Assembly (NCBI GenBank): GCA_031280545.1
Contig: JAITGP010000015.1
Location: 1 to 29,187 of the forward strand
Source of the DNA: Candidatus Peribacteria bacterium
Lineage (GTDB): Bacteria > Patescibacteria > JAEDAM01 > Absconditabacterales > Absconditicoccaceae
Length of the DNA: 29,187 nucleotides
Direction: 5' to 3'
Shown here: positions 18,622-27,151 of the stretch, in pieces
Layout of the letters: the number at the start of each line of letters is the position of its first letter
How positions within the stretch are numbered: the first letter of the stretch is position 1
Translations under genes and position numbers: made by a program
Notes under the pieces: model-generated
The model's input: only the letters and a program-made list of their open reading frames with translations
What the model was told of the DNA's origin: nothing
The model's database searches: none

Positions 18622-18652
18622 AGCTCTCCAGAAGAATATCTTCTAGAGAGCT
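18622..18652 (-). terminator. Hairpin after the CHAP lipoprotein gene
   Basis: AGCTCTC-c-AGAAGA pairs with TCTTCT-a-GAGAGCT around a three-base loop. The T-run behind it is broken (TTTCTTTATC), so it may attenuate rather than fully stop transcription into the next lipoprotein gene. Confidence 0.6.
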
Positions 18653-18687
18653 AAAATCAAGATAAATTTATACTTGATTTACATTAA

Positions 18688-19596
18688 TTACTGACGTTTT
18701 GTCTGAACATGAATAAACGAAGTAGGATAATTTTGACTCGTACTGACGGTTCGAGAACTATAAGCGAATGGATTGGTTCCATTATATTCTGTTATAGTAA
18801 TCGTTCCGTTAGATTGGACTTTATTAACAAATGCGACATGTTTAACAGTACTAGTATTCCACCAAGCAATATCCCCAACTCGCGGAGTATTGTCTGCTTC
18901 ATACCCTAAAGACATGAGATGAGATTTCCACTCCTCCGCATTACCTATCCTATTAATCCCCATCGTGTTGTTATGAAAGGCTGATGTAGTCCCCCACATC
19001 TGATTTATACTCCAAGCTACCCAACTGGTACACCATCTCTGCTTAAATCCCCAATTATCTGATTGAGTATTATTCCCATTCGAGAACGGATAATCATCAA
19101 CCTGCGGTATCTCTGGATGTAAAACAACTACAGAACGGAGATCTCCAATAAACGTTTGGAATGAGCCATTATTAAGCTTATAACCAAAGTCAACATAGTA
19201 CTTACCATACTGAGACAGTGTTCTAGTATGAGAGCACATCGTAGTACCACCTAATGTTCCGGTTACAGGCATACTTTGTTCAACTATTTGACCACTAGGA
19301 GCAGTAAATCTAAGATAAACAACGACGCCTGAGGCAGAAAGTAGGGTGGTAGGTCCAGCAAGGGAGAAGGAAAATGAGCTTCCTTGTAATGCCTCTCCTG
19401 GAGATGCCGTGGCTGTGATCAAACTACTAGCTCTTAAAATTGGCTGGTTTGAGTCAACTGTAGATTCCCCAATGGAAGTAGGAACATTTTCCACTTCATC
19501 CTTATCACAAGATGACACTAGACATGCGAATACGCATATCAACGATATAGCGAGAACTCTAGACGTTCTCAAGCTACTTTTTACAATCTTTTTCAT
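18688..19596 (-). CDS. CHAP-domain lipoprotein (predicted peptidoglycan amidase/endopeptidase)
   Basis: 302 aa. The signal peptide ends in LVSSC (lipobox, Cys30), followed by DKDE. Residues 55-155 form a beta-rich domain (TATASPGEALQGSSFSFSL, YYVDFGY). The C-terminal CHAP domain has the catalytic Cys in RWCTSWVAW (Cys189), the His in VKHVAFV (His253) and the VGDIAWW motif between them. CHAP enzymes cut peptidoglycan peptide bonds. Here it could serve wall remodelling or attack on another cell. There are no TGA codons, and the SCDKDE signal end looks like Bacteroidota lipoproteins, hinting at transfer. Several ordinary genes here also lack TGA, so this is weak evidence. A long leader with hairpins lies upstream. 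Confidence 0.8.
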   Translation of the reverse strand: MKKIVKSSLRTSRVLAISLICVFACLVSSCDKDEVENVPTSIGESTVDSNQPILRASSLITATASPGEALQGSSFSFSLAGPTTLLSASGVVVYLRFTAPSGQIVEQSMPVTGTLGGTTMCSHTRTLSQYGKYYVDFGYKLNNGSFQTFIGDLRSVVVLHPEIPQVDDYPFSNGNNTQSDNWGFKQRWCTSWVAWSINQMWGTTSAFHNNTMGINRIGNAEEWKSHLMSLGYEADNTPRVGDIAWWNTSTVKHVAFVNKVQSNGTITITEYNGTNPFAYSSRTVSTSQNYPTSFIHVQTKRQ

Positions 19597-19800
19597 TTTG
19601 TTTTTATTTTGTAGGTAGATATTAGTTTTAGCACTCTACCTTGTACTTTGGATGTTCTGAAGAGCGAACATCGGTTCTTCACTTCATGAGGACTCTTCCC
19701 CTCCTCCTATCAAATGCAAGTGATAGTTCCTGAGCTTATTTATCTAGGATAAGCAACTTCCTGATCCGCAATATTACGGGGTATATACTCATTTTATTTT
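19597..19800 (-). ncRNA. Possible structured 5' leader of the CHAP lipoprotein gene
   Basis: The 362 bases between the CHAP gene and the rsmF-like gene hold no ORF. Nearest the CHAP gene the sequence is less AT-rich than other intergenic DNA here and carries several short stems on the minus strand: CTATCA/TGATAG, CTTAT/ATAAG, GAGGA/TCCTC and GAAC/GTTC. This could be a structured leader or small RNA. I recognise no riboswitch, tRNA, RNase P or SRP signature. The remainder (19800-19958) is AT-rich promoter DNA. Confidence 0.3.
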
Positions 19801-19958
19801 TGTTTTTATATTTTTTGTGTATAAGAAAATTATTAGTTCATCACTGGGATTTTCTTTTTGTTTTTTTATACAACAGGGCTATATTTATGGAAATAGATCT
19901 CCAATGCAAGAGATAAAAAAAGTATTTATTTTTTTGAGAGAAACCGTATAGTAGAGCT

Positions 19959-21269
19959 ATGAAACAGATGAGCTATTTGGATATGGTCAAAACACTTCTT
20001 CCAACAGAAGAATTTTTGGAATTTGAGAAATACTACACGAAACCCGTAAGGAAAAGTATAAAAATTCTGAATGTAAATAAAGAGCAGACACGCCAACGTC
20101 TCGAGCAGGAGGGACGGATCTTAACTCCGCCAAATTTTTCTTGAAAAGGGAAAACGTATGATGATGTCCTCTTCGTCGAAAAAGCTGATAAGCAAAGTCT
20201 GGGAAGCCACCCCTTGCATGCGGAGGGAGGATTTTATGTACAGGAAATGAGTGCGGGGTTACCTGCTCAGATGTTGAATATTCAACAAGGAGATCTCGTT
20301 TTGGATATGTGTGCAGCTCCTGGAGGGAAAAGTGTACAACTAGCTGATAAACTATTAAATAAAGAATCCTCCCTTCCCCATCCGACAGATCGTCCCGATG
20401 GATCGAAGACAGACGATCAGGCCTTTACAAAAAGGGGTTGTATTATTTCGAATGAACTGAATCCAGCGAGAAGGAAGGCGTTGGAAGCAAATCTGGAAAG
20501 ATGCGGAATCTGGAATGAAGTGATCACTGGCTATGATGGGAAAATACTGGGAAAATTACTCCATGAGCAATGTGATAAAGTGCTGCTCGATGCACCTTGT
20601 AGTGGAGAAGGAATGCAATACAAATCAGATTTTAAAGTCTATCGCTGGGATGAAAAACATAGCAAAAAAATAGCACAAACCCAAAAGGAGCTCCTCCTCT
20701 CAGGATTAGAAGCTTTAAAAATCTGAGGAGAATTGGTCTATTCAACATGCACGACGAACGTGCTTGAGAATGAAGGAGTGATCGCAAGCGTCTTGGAAGA
20801 AGTGAGAGGGTGTGTGGAACTGCTGAATGTAGAAATAGAGGAAAAATCAAAAGGAATCAGTACGGTAAAGGGAATTGCTGACAACGTTGCACGCTTTTGG
20901 CCCCACCTTCATCATACAGGGGGATTTTTCATCGCGAAATTCAGAAAAATTTCAAAACTCCCTGAAACTACAGTATCTCCTAGGAATACTTTAGTAACCC
21001 GCTTGAGTGAAGAAAATGCTGATCCTTTTATGGTAGTGCCAGCAGAAAAGATTGCGGAATGATTAAAAAAAGAAGGAATGAAGGAGATGAGAAAAGAGGA
21101 AGATGGGATTTTTCTCCAGACGAAACACACGGTCCGACTGGCATCGAAAAATTTTCTAGAGATAAAAAATACTGTCTTCGTTCAACGTGCAGGCTTGCCG
21201 ATTTTTAAAGTCTTACCTGACGGGAAGCGAAAAGTATTACCAGGGTTGGAGAAAGTATTTGGAATATAG
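19959..21269 (+). CDS. RsmF-like rRNA cytosine-C5 methyltransferase
   Basis: 436 aa; three TGAs (20142, 20724, 21060) are read as Gly in one frame. SAM-binding motif I is DMCAAPGGKS (about residues 117-126). The two catalytic cysteine motifs are DAPCSGEGM (about 210) and YSTCT (about 261), the order expected in NOL1/NOP2/Sun methyltransferases. FYVQEMSAGLPAQML and HTGGFFIAKF are also typical. The enzyme family makes 5-methylcytosine in 16S rRNA (RsmF/YebU) or tRNA. A C-terminal extension of about 90 residues (ending GLEKVFGI) is compatible with the RsmF tail. Between motif I and the NE motif lies an extra segment of about 22 residues (PHPTDRPDGSKTDD) encoded by nested inverted repeats. Confidence 0.85.
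20388..20418. repeat. Nested inverted repeat inside the methyltransferase gene
   Basis: GATCGTC (20388-20394) pairs with GACGATC (20412-20418), enclosing CGAT-gg-ATCG (20396-20405). The repeat encodes the extra in-frame segment TDRPDGSKTDD, resembling a small palindromic insertion. Confidence 0.45.
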
Positions 21270-21271
21270 AA

Positions 21272-21299
21272 AAAAGGTACCTTATTCAGGTACGCTTTT
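21272..21299. terminator. Bidirectional terminator between the methyltransferase and lipoprotein genes
   Basis: GTACCT (21277-21282), loop TATTC, AGGTAC (21288-21293), extended by AAAAG/CTTTT with one bulge. The stem overlaps the stop codon of the minus-strand gene. Confidence 0.65.
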
Positions 21300-21656
21300 G
21301 GGATTTTTTTCTCGGAAGATGCCGAGAGTGAAGTTCGAAACTTCTGACCCGGAAGCTGTGGACACCGAAATGGTTTCCCAGGTAGGGTGTTGGGTTCTCA
21401 ATCGAATGAAAACCCTTGATGCTACCTCAGAAGATTTTCCTTTGATATAGCACCACCTTTCATCCTCTATAGGATAGGCGATAACTTTCACATCATCAAT
21501 AACAATGGTGTCCGCCCTTATTTTACAAACTACGGTAGATACACCATCTTCAATTACCGTAATTTTATTACTCCTGGGTTTTTGTTCTTTTTCTTTACAA
21601 GAAGAGAACAGGCACACCAGTAAGCCTATACTTAACAAAAATAATAATTTTTTCAT
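21282..21656 (-). CDS. Small lipoprotein
   Basis: 124 aa from ATG 21656 (MKKLLFLLSIG); the open frame extends 18 codons further, but those lie in the promoter. The signal peptide ends in a lipobox LFSSC followed by KEKEQK. The mature part is short, with beta-strand-like alternation (KITVIEDGVSTVVCKI, DTIVIDDVKVIAYP) and one WCY motif; no family recognised. No TGA codons. The transcript start predicted from the promoter leaves a leader of only about 15-20 bases without a Shine-Dalgarno motif. Confidence 0.7.
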   Translation of the reverse strand: MKKLLFLLSIGLLVCLFSSCKEKEQKPRSNKITVIEDGVSTVVCKIRADTIVIDDVKVIAYPIEDERWCYIKGKSSEVASRVFIRLRTQHPTWETISVSTASGSEVSNFTLGIFREKNPKSVPE

Positions 21657-21680
21657 TTTTATAATTTTTATATTCACTTT

Positions 21681-21710
21681 ATTATACGGATATATATATA
21701 TCAGAGTCAA
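21681..21710 (-). promoter_or_regulatory. Promoter with GATATATATAT module (small lipoprotein)
   Basis: Minus strand: -35 TTGACT (21705-21710), 18-base spacer CTGATATATATATATCCG, -10 TATAAT (21681-21686). The AT palindrome here is one TA step longer than in the 16-base copies. Confidence 0.75.
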
Positions 21711-21718
21711 GTAATTTT

Positions 21719-23023
21719 TTATTCTCTCTCCTCGCTATTGAGGAACTGCAATACATAGTACAAAATCATCAATTCTATTCCGCAGTAGAAGAACACGAGA
21801 GAACAGAGAAACTGCAAAGGCAAATGGATCTGAAAAAGCAGGACTACATTCACGATTGAGGCGAAACAGGTCGCGATCGTCCAATAAAGATAATCCTTAC
21901 GAGAAAAGAGGAATCTGGATTTTAAGCGATCAATATAGAATAATGCTACTTGACAGATAAACGTCCACATTACTAAGAACGGCAATACTCCTGCAATATT
22001 ATTTACTCAGGTGGTAAATAGTGCTGAATAGAGTGCAAAATTCACAACTAAGGCAAGTGCGAACCTGGAAATATTACTGATGTATTGAATCTTTTTGAGG
22101 ACATAAACATTGAAAAGGAATACCACTAAACTCAATCGGTATCGCAAATGTAATCCCGCTGGTGGCGTAGAAGTAGCGAGGATGTAGAGATAATTTGCAA
22201 TCACTGCGATGAGCACGAGCAAATTGGGTAATTCTAGGATACGTTGGAATCGTCATGGAGACGAAGTAATCCAGTCGTGAAGATTGATCTTTCGTTTGGG
22301 GAAGGTGTGCTTTTGTTTAATTCTTTCTCCGGCAAGGATACGGCGGACTGAAAGCAGAGAGTGCTCTTTTTGGGGGACTTTCCACCTTTTTACTCGCAAA
22401 GTAAGCAGATAATATCCACTGAGAAGGAGGAGAGAAATAAAAAATCCGAGTGCCAAGGAGGAAATTGCATTCACGATCAGGGTGACAATAACTACCCCAC
22501 CCGCAAGGAAGAGTTCATAACTATATTTTTTTTCTACCGAATACAGTAAGCCCAAGACAAAGACGATGAAGGCTAGGAAGCCAAGCCAAAAATAAGAGAA
22601 AAGAGAGAACACTGATCGAAACGCAGGAAATCCTTCTGTAACTAGAGCATGCCCTAGGATTACGATCATGACCAAATAGGCTCAGAATTCAAAAACTTTT
22701 TTTCCATCGGAATAATCAAAGACATAGGAGCCGATCAGTAGAAAAAGATTGAGAAACAGGAGACACAAATATACAATGATTTCATTGATTCCAATAAAAA
22801 AGAGCAAGCCTGATAAGCCGACCAAAATCAGCATCCAAATCAGTGATAAGCTATATTTGTACCATACTTCATCGATTTTTAGAGTAGGAGAAAGGCGTTG
22901 CACCCCTTGCACTCCCATAAATATTAAAAAAGCTAAAGGAAAAATTCCGAAATACCACATATCAATGGCATAGAAGAACAAGGCGAATACTACACACACA
23001 ATACTGCAGAGCAAAAATACCAT
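21719..23023 (-). CDS. Multipass membrane protein of unknown function
   Basis: 434 aa in one table-25 frame crossing TGA at 22682, 22253 and 22007. About ten to twelve hydrophobic segments are arranged in two blocks, split by a long basic cytoplasmic-type loop (about residues 190-265: RVKRWKVPQKEHSLL, GERIKQKHTFPKRK). No family recognised. The start ATG at 23023 lies 18 bases after the TAG of the upstream 378-aa gene in the same frame, so the two are almost certainly one operon. A membrane complex of the two products is a reasonable guess only. Confidence 0.65.
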
Positions 23024-23041
23024 TTCGAGCAGAGAGGAAGG

Positions 23042-24178
23042 CTAAAAAGCAAATGTTGATTTAATCAGGGATATCCCATAAAAATACACTGCAACTAGGA
23101 TAATGAAGGCTATGATTTGTCTAGAAGTACGATGAAATCCGCATTGATTATAGCCATAGAGCAACAATCCTAGGAATCAGAATACTGGCAGATAATAGAG
23201 CAAATCTGATTCTTTTCCCATCATCGTAGAGATTACTCGAGTCCCAGAAAGGATTACAATAATTCGTAGCACGAGATATTCCAGTAAAGATAAGGTATTG
23301 GGAATCAAATTGGTAAGTGATGAGAATTGATGACGGAAATCTTTTCAGAAAAAGACAGAAAAAATCATTCCTTGTTTTGCTGTGACATAGAGATTTTCTG
23401 TCAGGGTAAGCGGTTTTTTTAGCACAAATTTTTCTTCTGATCTCATTAATTCGGCATACTGAGTAATTACATCGATATTGGTCACCGTACTATTTCTGTC
23501 GATTAGAAATTTCTTGTCATCCAAGGCTAAAAATACTGCATCTTCTGCTTTGGCAATATGGCTCTGAGCATCCAACAAAAGTTGTACCATTTTATTAAAG
23601 TTCGTTCCTAGTCTGATTTTTTTTAGCTCATTGGAAATATCTGTGAGAATTTTGGATTCATCAAACCCTAAAATTGTCCTTCCAATCAAGAGTATCTGGT
23701 CGATACGATCAATATTGCTATTAATCACTTTGAGAGCATGCTGAATATCTTTGTTTTCATACTTTTTGAGCTCTTTTTCTTTTATCCCCTCTTGGAGGTC
23801 TTCTCGGTGTTTGTGCTCTGCTTCATATTCTTTTGCAATCGTTTGGATTTGCTGTTGGATTTCCTCCTCGGGGACAGAACCGTCTGTGACCATCACATTT
23901 TTTGGCACTAATCCCAAAGAAAAGACATAACGAATTGATTTTTCTACCGTGTCACTAAAGGTGACAATTGAAAACTCTTTCTCTTTGAAAGAGACAGTCA
24001 TATGGATTTTCCCAAATTCTTCAGGAGGTTTATCATATTCTTCTAGGGAAACCGATACAACTCCTCGTGCCTCCAAAAATTCCCTAATTTCAGAAACTTC
24101 TTTCACACCTCCGATGAGAATATCGAGTTGATATTGATTACCATCTTTCTCTTTGATCCCAATGAGGTGAAAATACAT
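23042..24178 (-). CDS. Unknown protein with helical middle and C-terminal membrane anchor
   Basis: 378 aa from ATG 24178 (MYFHLIGIKEKDG); a TTG at 24187 is also possible. TGA at 23345-23347 and 23177-23179 are read as Gly. The first 100 residues form an alpha/beta-type domain (YQLDILIGGVKEVSEI, IHMTVSFKEKEFSIVTF). Residues 110-250 are highly charged and helical (EEEIQQQIQTIAKEYEAEH, KEKELKKYENK), likely coiled coil. The last 80 residues contain two or three membrane segments (YLVLRIIVILSG, LLYYLPVFGFLGLLLYG, IIAFIILVAVYFYGI). No family recognised. It is followed directly by the 434-aa membrane protein gene. Confidence 0.65.
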
Positions 24179-24225
24179 ACTCCACAAAATAGGTAAAAAG
24201 TAAAAAGGAAGCTTCCATTGTGATC

Positions 24226-24253
24226 CTTATAATGAATTAGTCGCAAAAAGCAA
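24226..24253 (-). promoter_or_regulatory. Promoter of the two-gene membrane operon
   Basis: Minus strand: -35 TTGCTT (24248-24253), 16-base spacer, -10 TATAAG (24226-24231), about 48 bases before ATG 24178. Confidence 0.5.
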
Positions 24254-24258
24254 ACAAA

Positions 24259-24297
24259 AAAAGGAACAAAATCCTGAATGAGGACCAAGTTCCTTTT
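24259..24297 (-). terminator. Terminator after the DUF5684 gene
   Basis: Two stacked stems on the minus strand: AAAAGGAAC/GTTCCTTTT and, inside it, TCCT/AGGA, then a T-run. Outer stem and flanks closely resemble the terminator at 27080-27118. Confidence 0.8.
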
Positions 24298-24311
24298 GAA
24301 AAATTTTACTC

Positions 24312-24728
24312 CTATTCTGGCTGATACTTCGCATCTCCGAAAGCGAGAATTGGATAGAAAACGATAGGAATCAACCACAAGCCGAATCCCCATCCGACCC
24401 CTTTTCAGAATCTTTCTGCGATATTGAATTGAGCAATAATAGCCAAGATTCCCAATACAGGAGGGAATAAAATCCACCATGTCCAATAAGGATGTCCTGC
24501 GAGCTTGAAGAATAGGTAAATATTATAAAATGGGATAATCGCTCCCCAACCTGGAAGCTTAGCTTTTTCGAGAATAAACCACAGAGCAACAATTTGCAAA
24601 ACTCCAAGTGCTACACCGATAACTGTTCGCACGGTTCCAAATCCTGCTAGTACAGCTATAGAGAAAAAATCTGCTTCGCTAAATCCAGAGATCATTAAAG
24701 ATCCTGTAAGTTCTACGATTCTGTCCAT
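24312..24728 (-). CDS. DUF5684-like membrane protein
   Basis: 138 aa: 107 aa to TGA 24405-24407, read as Gly, then KGVGWGFGLWLIPIVFYPI to TAG at 24312. Four membrane segments. The pattern KLPGWGAIIPFYNIYLFFKLAG, then FNIAERFG-KGVGWGFGL and a FYPILAFGDAKY end matches DUF5684-type proteins, common small membrane proteins of unknown role. The Gly encoded by TGA is in the conserved FGK motif. Its promoter lies at 24773-24800. It is flanked by a strong terminator, so it is likely monocistronic. Confidence 0.8.
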
Positions 24729-24772
24729 GATAATAGGGGTAAGAAGATAAAAAATAGGTACTTAACTGTTGT

Positions 24773-24800
24773 AGTATAGAAAGTCTTAGAGAGATTACAA
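24773..24800 (-). promoter_or_regulatory. Promoter of the DUF5684 gene
   Basis: Minus strand: -35 TTGTAA (24795-24800), 16-base spacer, -10 TATACT (24773-24778), about 45 bases before the ATG. Confidence 0.6.
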
Positions 24801-24820
24801 GGAGAACTTTTATCATTATC

Positions 24821-26626
24821 TTAGTCTATACTGCTTGTACTTACTCTATACATCATTAACATAATTCGTCCTCTGATCTCAAAAATATTTGGATCAGTAT
24901 TAATCAGGATTCCAGCCTTTTTTAATGCATCCAAATGCCCAATATAATAAGGTCCATCATCCATGATTTGATATTTATCATCTCGAAGAAGTCTAGAAAA
25001 GACTGTCCCAAATTCTGCTCTCGTCACATAATCATTTGGTCTAAAGTCATCTATTACGTATTCATTACCTTTCAATCCCATCAATCCAAGCTGACAGGAA
25101 AGTATCATATGATCTTGCAGGTCTTGAGAAGAGGAAGCAATACTATCAGAAAAAGCTGAGCAATCTTTTGTGAGATCAGCCTTTTTTCCTAGGATGCTGA
25201 TAGCATATTGAGAAATCATTTTCGCTAATTCTGCTCTAGTGATTTGATCTTCTACTCTCGCCGATTGGATAGTTCTCATCGTTGTAATATCTTGGTCACA
25301 AGCGTAGAGATAAGCAGTATTTTGTTCAAGCGGGTAGGTAGATCCTTTTATGGAACATTTCTCTAGGGATACATTTTCTTTTGCTTTATTTGAGGAAGAT
25401 TCATCGTTAGTAGAAGCTGGTTCTTGAGAAGTAGTATCTTTGGAGTTTCCGCATGTTCCGTCATAATAACTTGGGGAATTATCCCCCTTAGGACAATTAT
25501 CTTTGCTGAGTCCCCCTCCTCCACTACTGCCTGTTGGGATAGTAGAGGCTTGAACGATGATGGTTCCACTGGTAGTATCAATTACCAGACCCGTTAACGT
25601 TTCAAAGCTCATCGTATATGCATAGGTTCCTGGGTGAGTAATCGTAAGTGCAAACGTATCTATTCTCCCTGTAAGTATGATTCCAGAGTCGAAGAATGCA
25701 GAATTTCCGCTCCACGTTAAAGCTTCGGTTGGTGCAGTGTTTCCTGACGCTCGAAGCACTTGTACTCCATTTACAGGAGTAAGAGTAAAGATACCTACTA
25801 CTTGAATTCCCGCTTCTGCGTTAGCAACTGTTGTAAATGTTTCTGTAGTCGTATAGGGTACAATACCTCCAGCAAAGGCTCCTGAGAGAATAGCAGCAAG
25901 TCCAAAAGTTCCGTTTGGTAAATAAATTTTCCCTGCTGTAAAATTTGCTGGTAAGGTCACTGTACTTACTCATTTATCAGCAGAATCATTATAATAAGGA
26001 GTAGTATCCGTAGCATTCAAGATTGCCCCAGAAGCAGAAGATATCGTTCCTGACCCTGTAGCACTATTATAATTAGCTACTCCATATCGTCCATTTCACT
26101 GAGTTGTTATTGTCCCACTCAAGACTGCAGTTCCTCTGACATAAATTCCCCCCTTCGCGAAGCCACTAACCGTCACATTTTCTAGGATAGCCTCAGCCTG
26201 ATCGTAAATCTGGATTCCATTTCCTTTATCATTGGAAGCGGTGGCAGTAGAAATGTTCACTACGGTCAGATTTTTGATGACTACTCCAGTGACAATAAAT
26301 CCTCAGGTAGTGCTTCCCACGACTATTCCATCAGCGTGATTAGCATCCGTAGCGTTGGTAATATCAGAGATTAGTGAATAGCCACTTCCATCTAACGTTA
26401 GAGATCTAGTAATATAGGTATGAGGTGGGAAAAAATCTATCGTTATATTTCCTGCAAGCTTTACTGTAGTACAAGCTCAGGAAAGTAGTGCCGATTCAAA
26501 ATCTCCTGTGGTACCAACTGCACAGACACCACCTACATTGGTATAGTCAGCATTTGTCGTAATTAAAAAGACCTGTGCTATCATCGCCACAAGAAAGGCG
26601 GACAGGTAAAGTGAGAGTTTTTTCAT
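24821..26626 (-). CDS. Secreted beta-helix protein with C-terminal SLH domains
   Basis: 601 aa from ATG 26626; at least four TGAs are read as Gly. A signal peptide (MKKLTLYLSAFLVAM...TTNA) is followed by a repetitive Gly/Asn/Thr/Val-rich region (about residues 35-330) with runs such as GFIVTGVVIKNLTVVN and GGIYVRGTAVLSGTI. These are typical of right-handed parallel beta-helix surface proteins. A linker DNCPKGDNSPSYYDGTCG precedes a Ser/Asn/Lys-rich stretch. The last 150 residues carry S-layer-homology repeats (ITRAELAKMISQYA, FSDSIASS, VTRAEFGTVFSRLL) with extra cysteines. I infer a cell-surface or S-layer-associated protein. The gene at 1-140 ends in the same way. Promoter at 26728-26755. 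Confidence 0.8.
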
Positions 26627-26727
26627 GAGAGAAAAAAATAGAGAATAAAATTTTGTTTTTGTTTCAGGAAAAGAATTATGCTTTCAAACTAGTATCTTCT
26701 TCAGAATATCACTTATATTTCACTGTG

Positions 26728-26755
26728 CTTATACTATTTTGCTATCTTAAATCAA
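26728..26755 (-). promoter_or_regulatory. Promoter of the SLH protein gene
   Basis: Minus strand: -35 TTGATT (26750-26755), 16-base spacer, -10 TATAAG (26728-26733). The leader of about 95 bases is the longest in the window apart from the CHAP gene. The surrounding 26627-27151 stretch has no intact gene. Confidence 0.5.
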
Positions 26756-26832
26756 GCTTAAAAAAACAAAAAAAAATTCTGGTTGCTCTTAGGCCTTATT
26801 CTTATAATATAAAAATATCTTGAATATCTCTC

Positions 26833-26995
26833 TTACCTTAATTCTACATCTTGCCCTTTATGATTATCCCAAAGAGCAATCCGTCCGATGTAGACACTCT
26901 GTGCAGGTCATGGATTGGAAGTGAAGATTGTTGTACTTTTGCTCCTTCTACGAAGTAATTGAAGTATGTATCAGCATTTATTGGTGTGTAATGTA
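26833..26995 (-). pseudogene. Possible remnant of a surface-protein gene
   Basis: On the minus strand two adjacent frames look coding. NADTYFNYFVEGAKVQ lies in one frame. FTSNPGPAQSVYIGRIALWDNHKGQD follows in another, with the G before PAQ from TGA, ending at TAA 26833. A two-base shift near 26945 separates them. The pattern (FVEGAKV ... VYIGRIALWDN) recalls the end of a LamG/concanavalin-like domain. There is no start codon or promoter. It may be chance. Confidence 0.3.
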
Positions 26996-27010
26996 AAAAA
27001 AAGTAGAAAA

Positions 27011-27034
27011 AAGCTGACCACGATCAGACAGCTT
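27011..27034 (-). terminator. Terminator-like hairpin
   Basis: AAGCTG (27011-27016) / CAGCTT (27029-27034) with a partial inner pairing; on the minus strand followed by TTTTTTCTACTTTTTTTT. A second stop signal behind the 555-aa gene. Confidence 0.5.
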
Positions 27035-27079
27035 AGAGTTTTAGGGGCATCATGAAGGCAGGATTTTCCCAATTTTCAT

Positions 27080-27118
27080 AAAAAAAGGAACAAAATCCTT
27101 ATTAAAGATTAAGTTCCT
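27080..27118 (-). terminator. Terminator after the 555-aa gene
   Basis: Minus strand AGGAAC/GTTCCT with an inner AATC..GGATT pairing and a seven-base T-run. Outer sequence shared with the terminator at 24259-24297. Confidence 0.7.
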
Positions 27119-27151
27119 AGATTATACGATTCCCATTTAATAATGTAATCA

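Noticed and set aside
19620..19800. A tRNA, RNase P RNA, SRP RNA or tmRNA in the structured leader
   Set aside because: No T-loop GTTCRA sequence, no acceptor pairing, and no conserved RNase P or SRP core was found; only generic hairpins remain.
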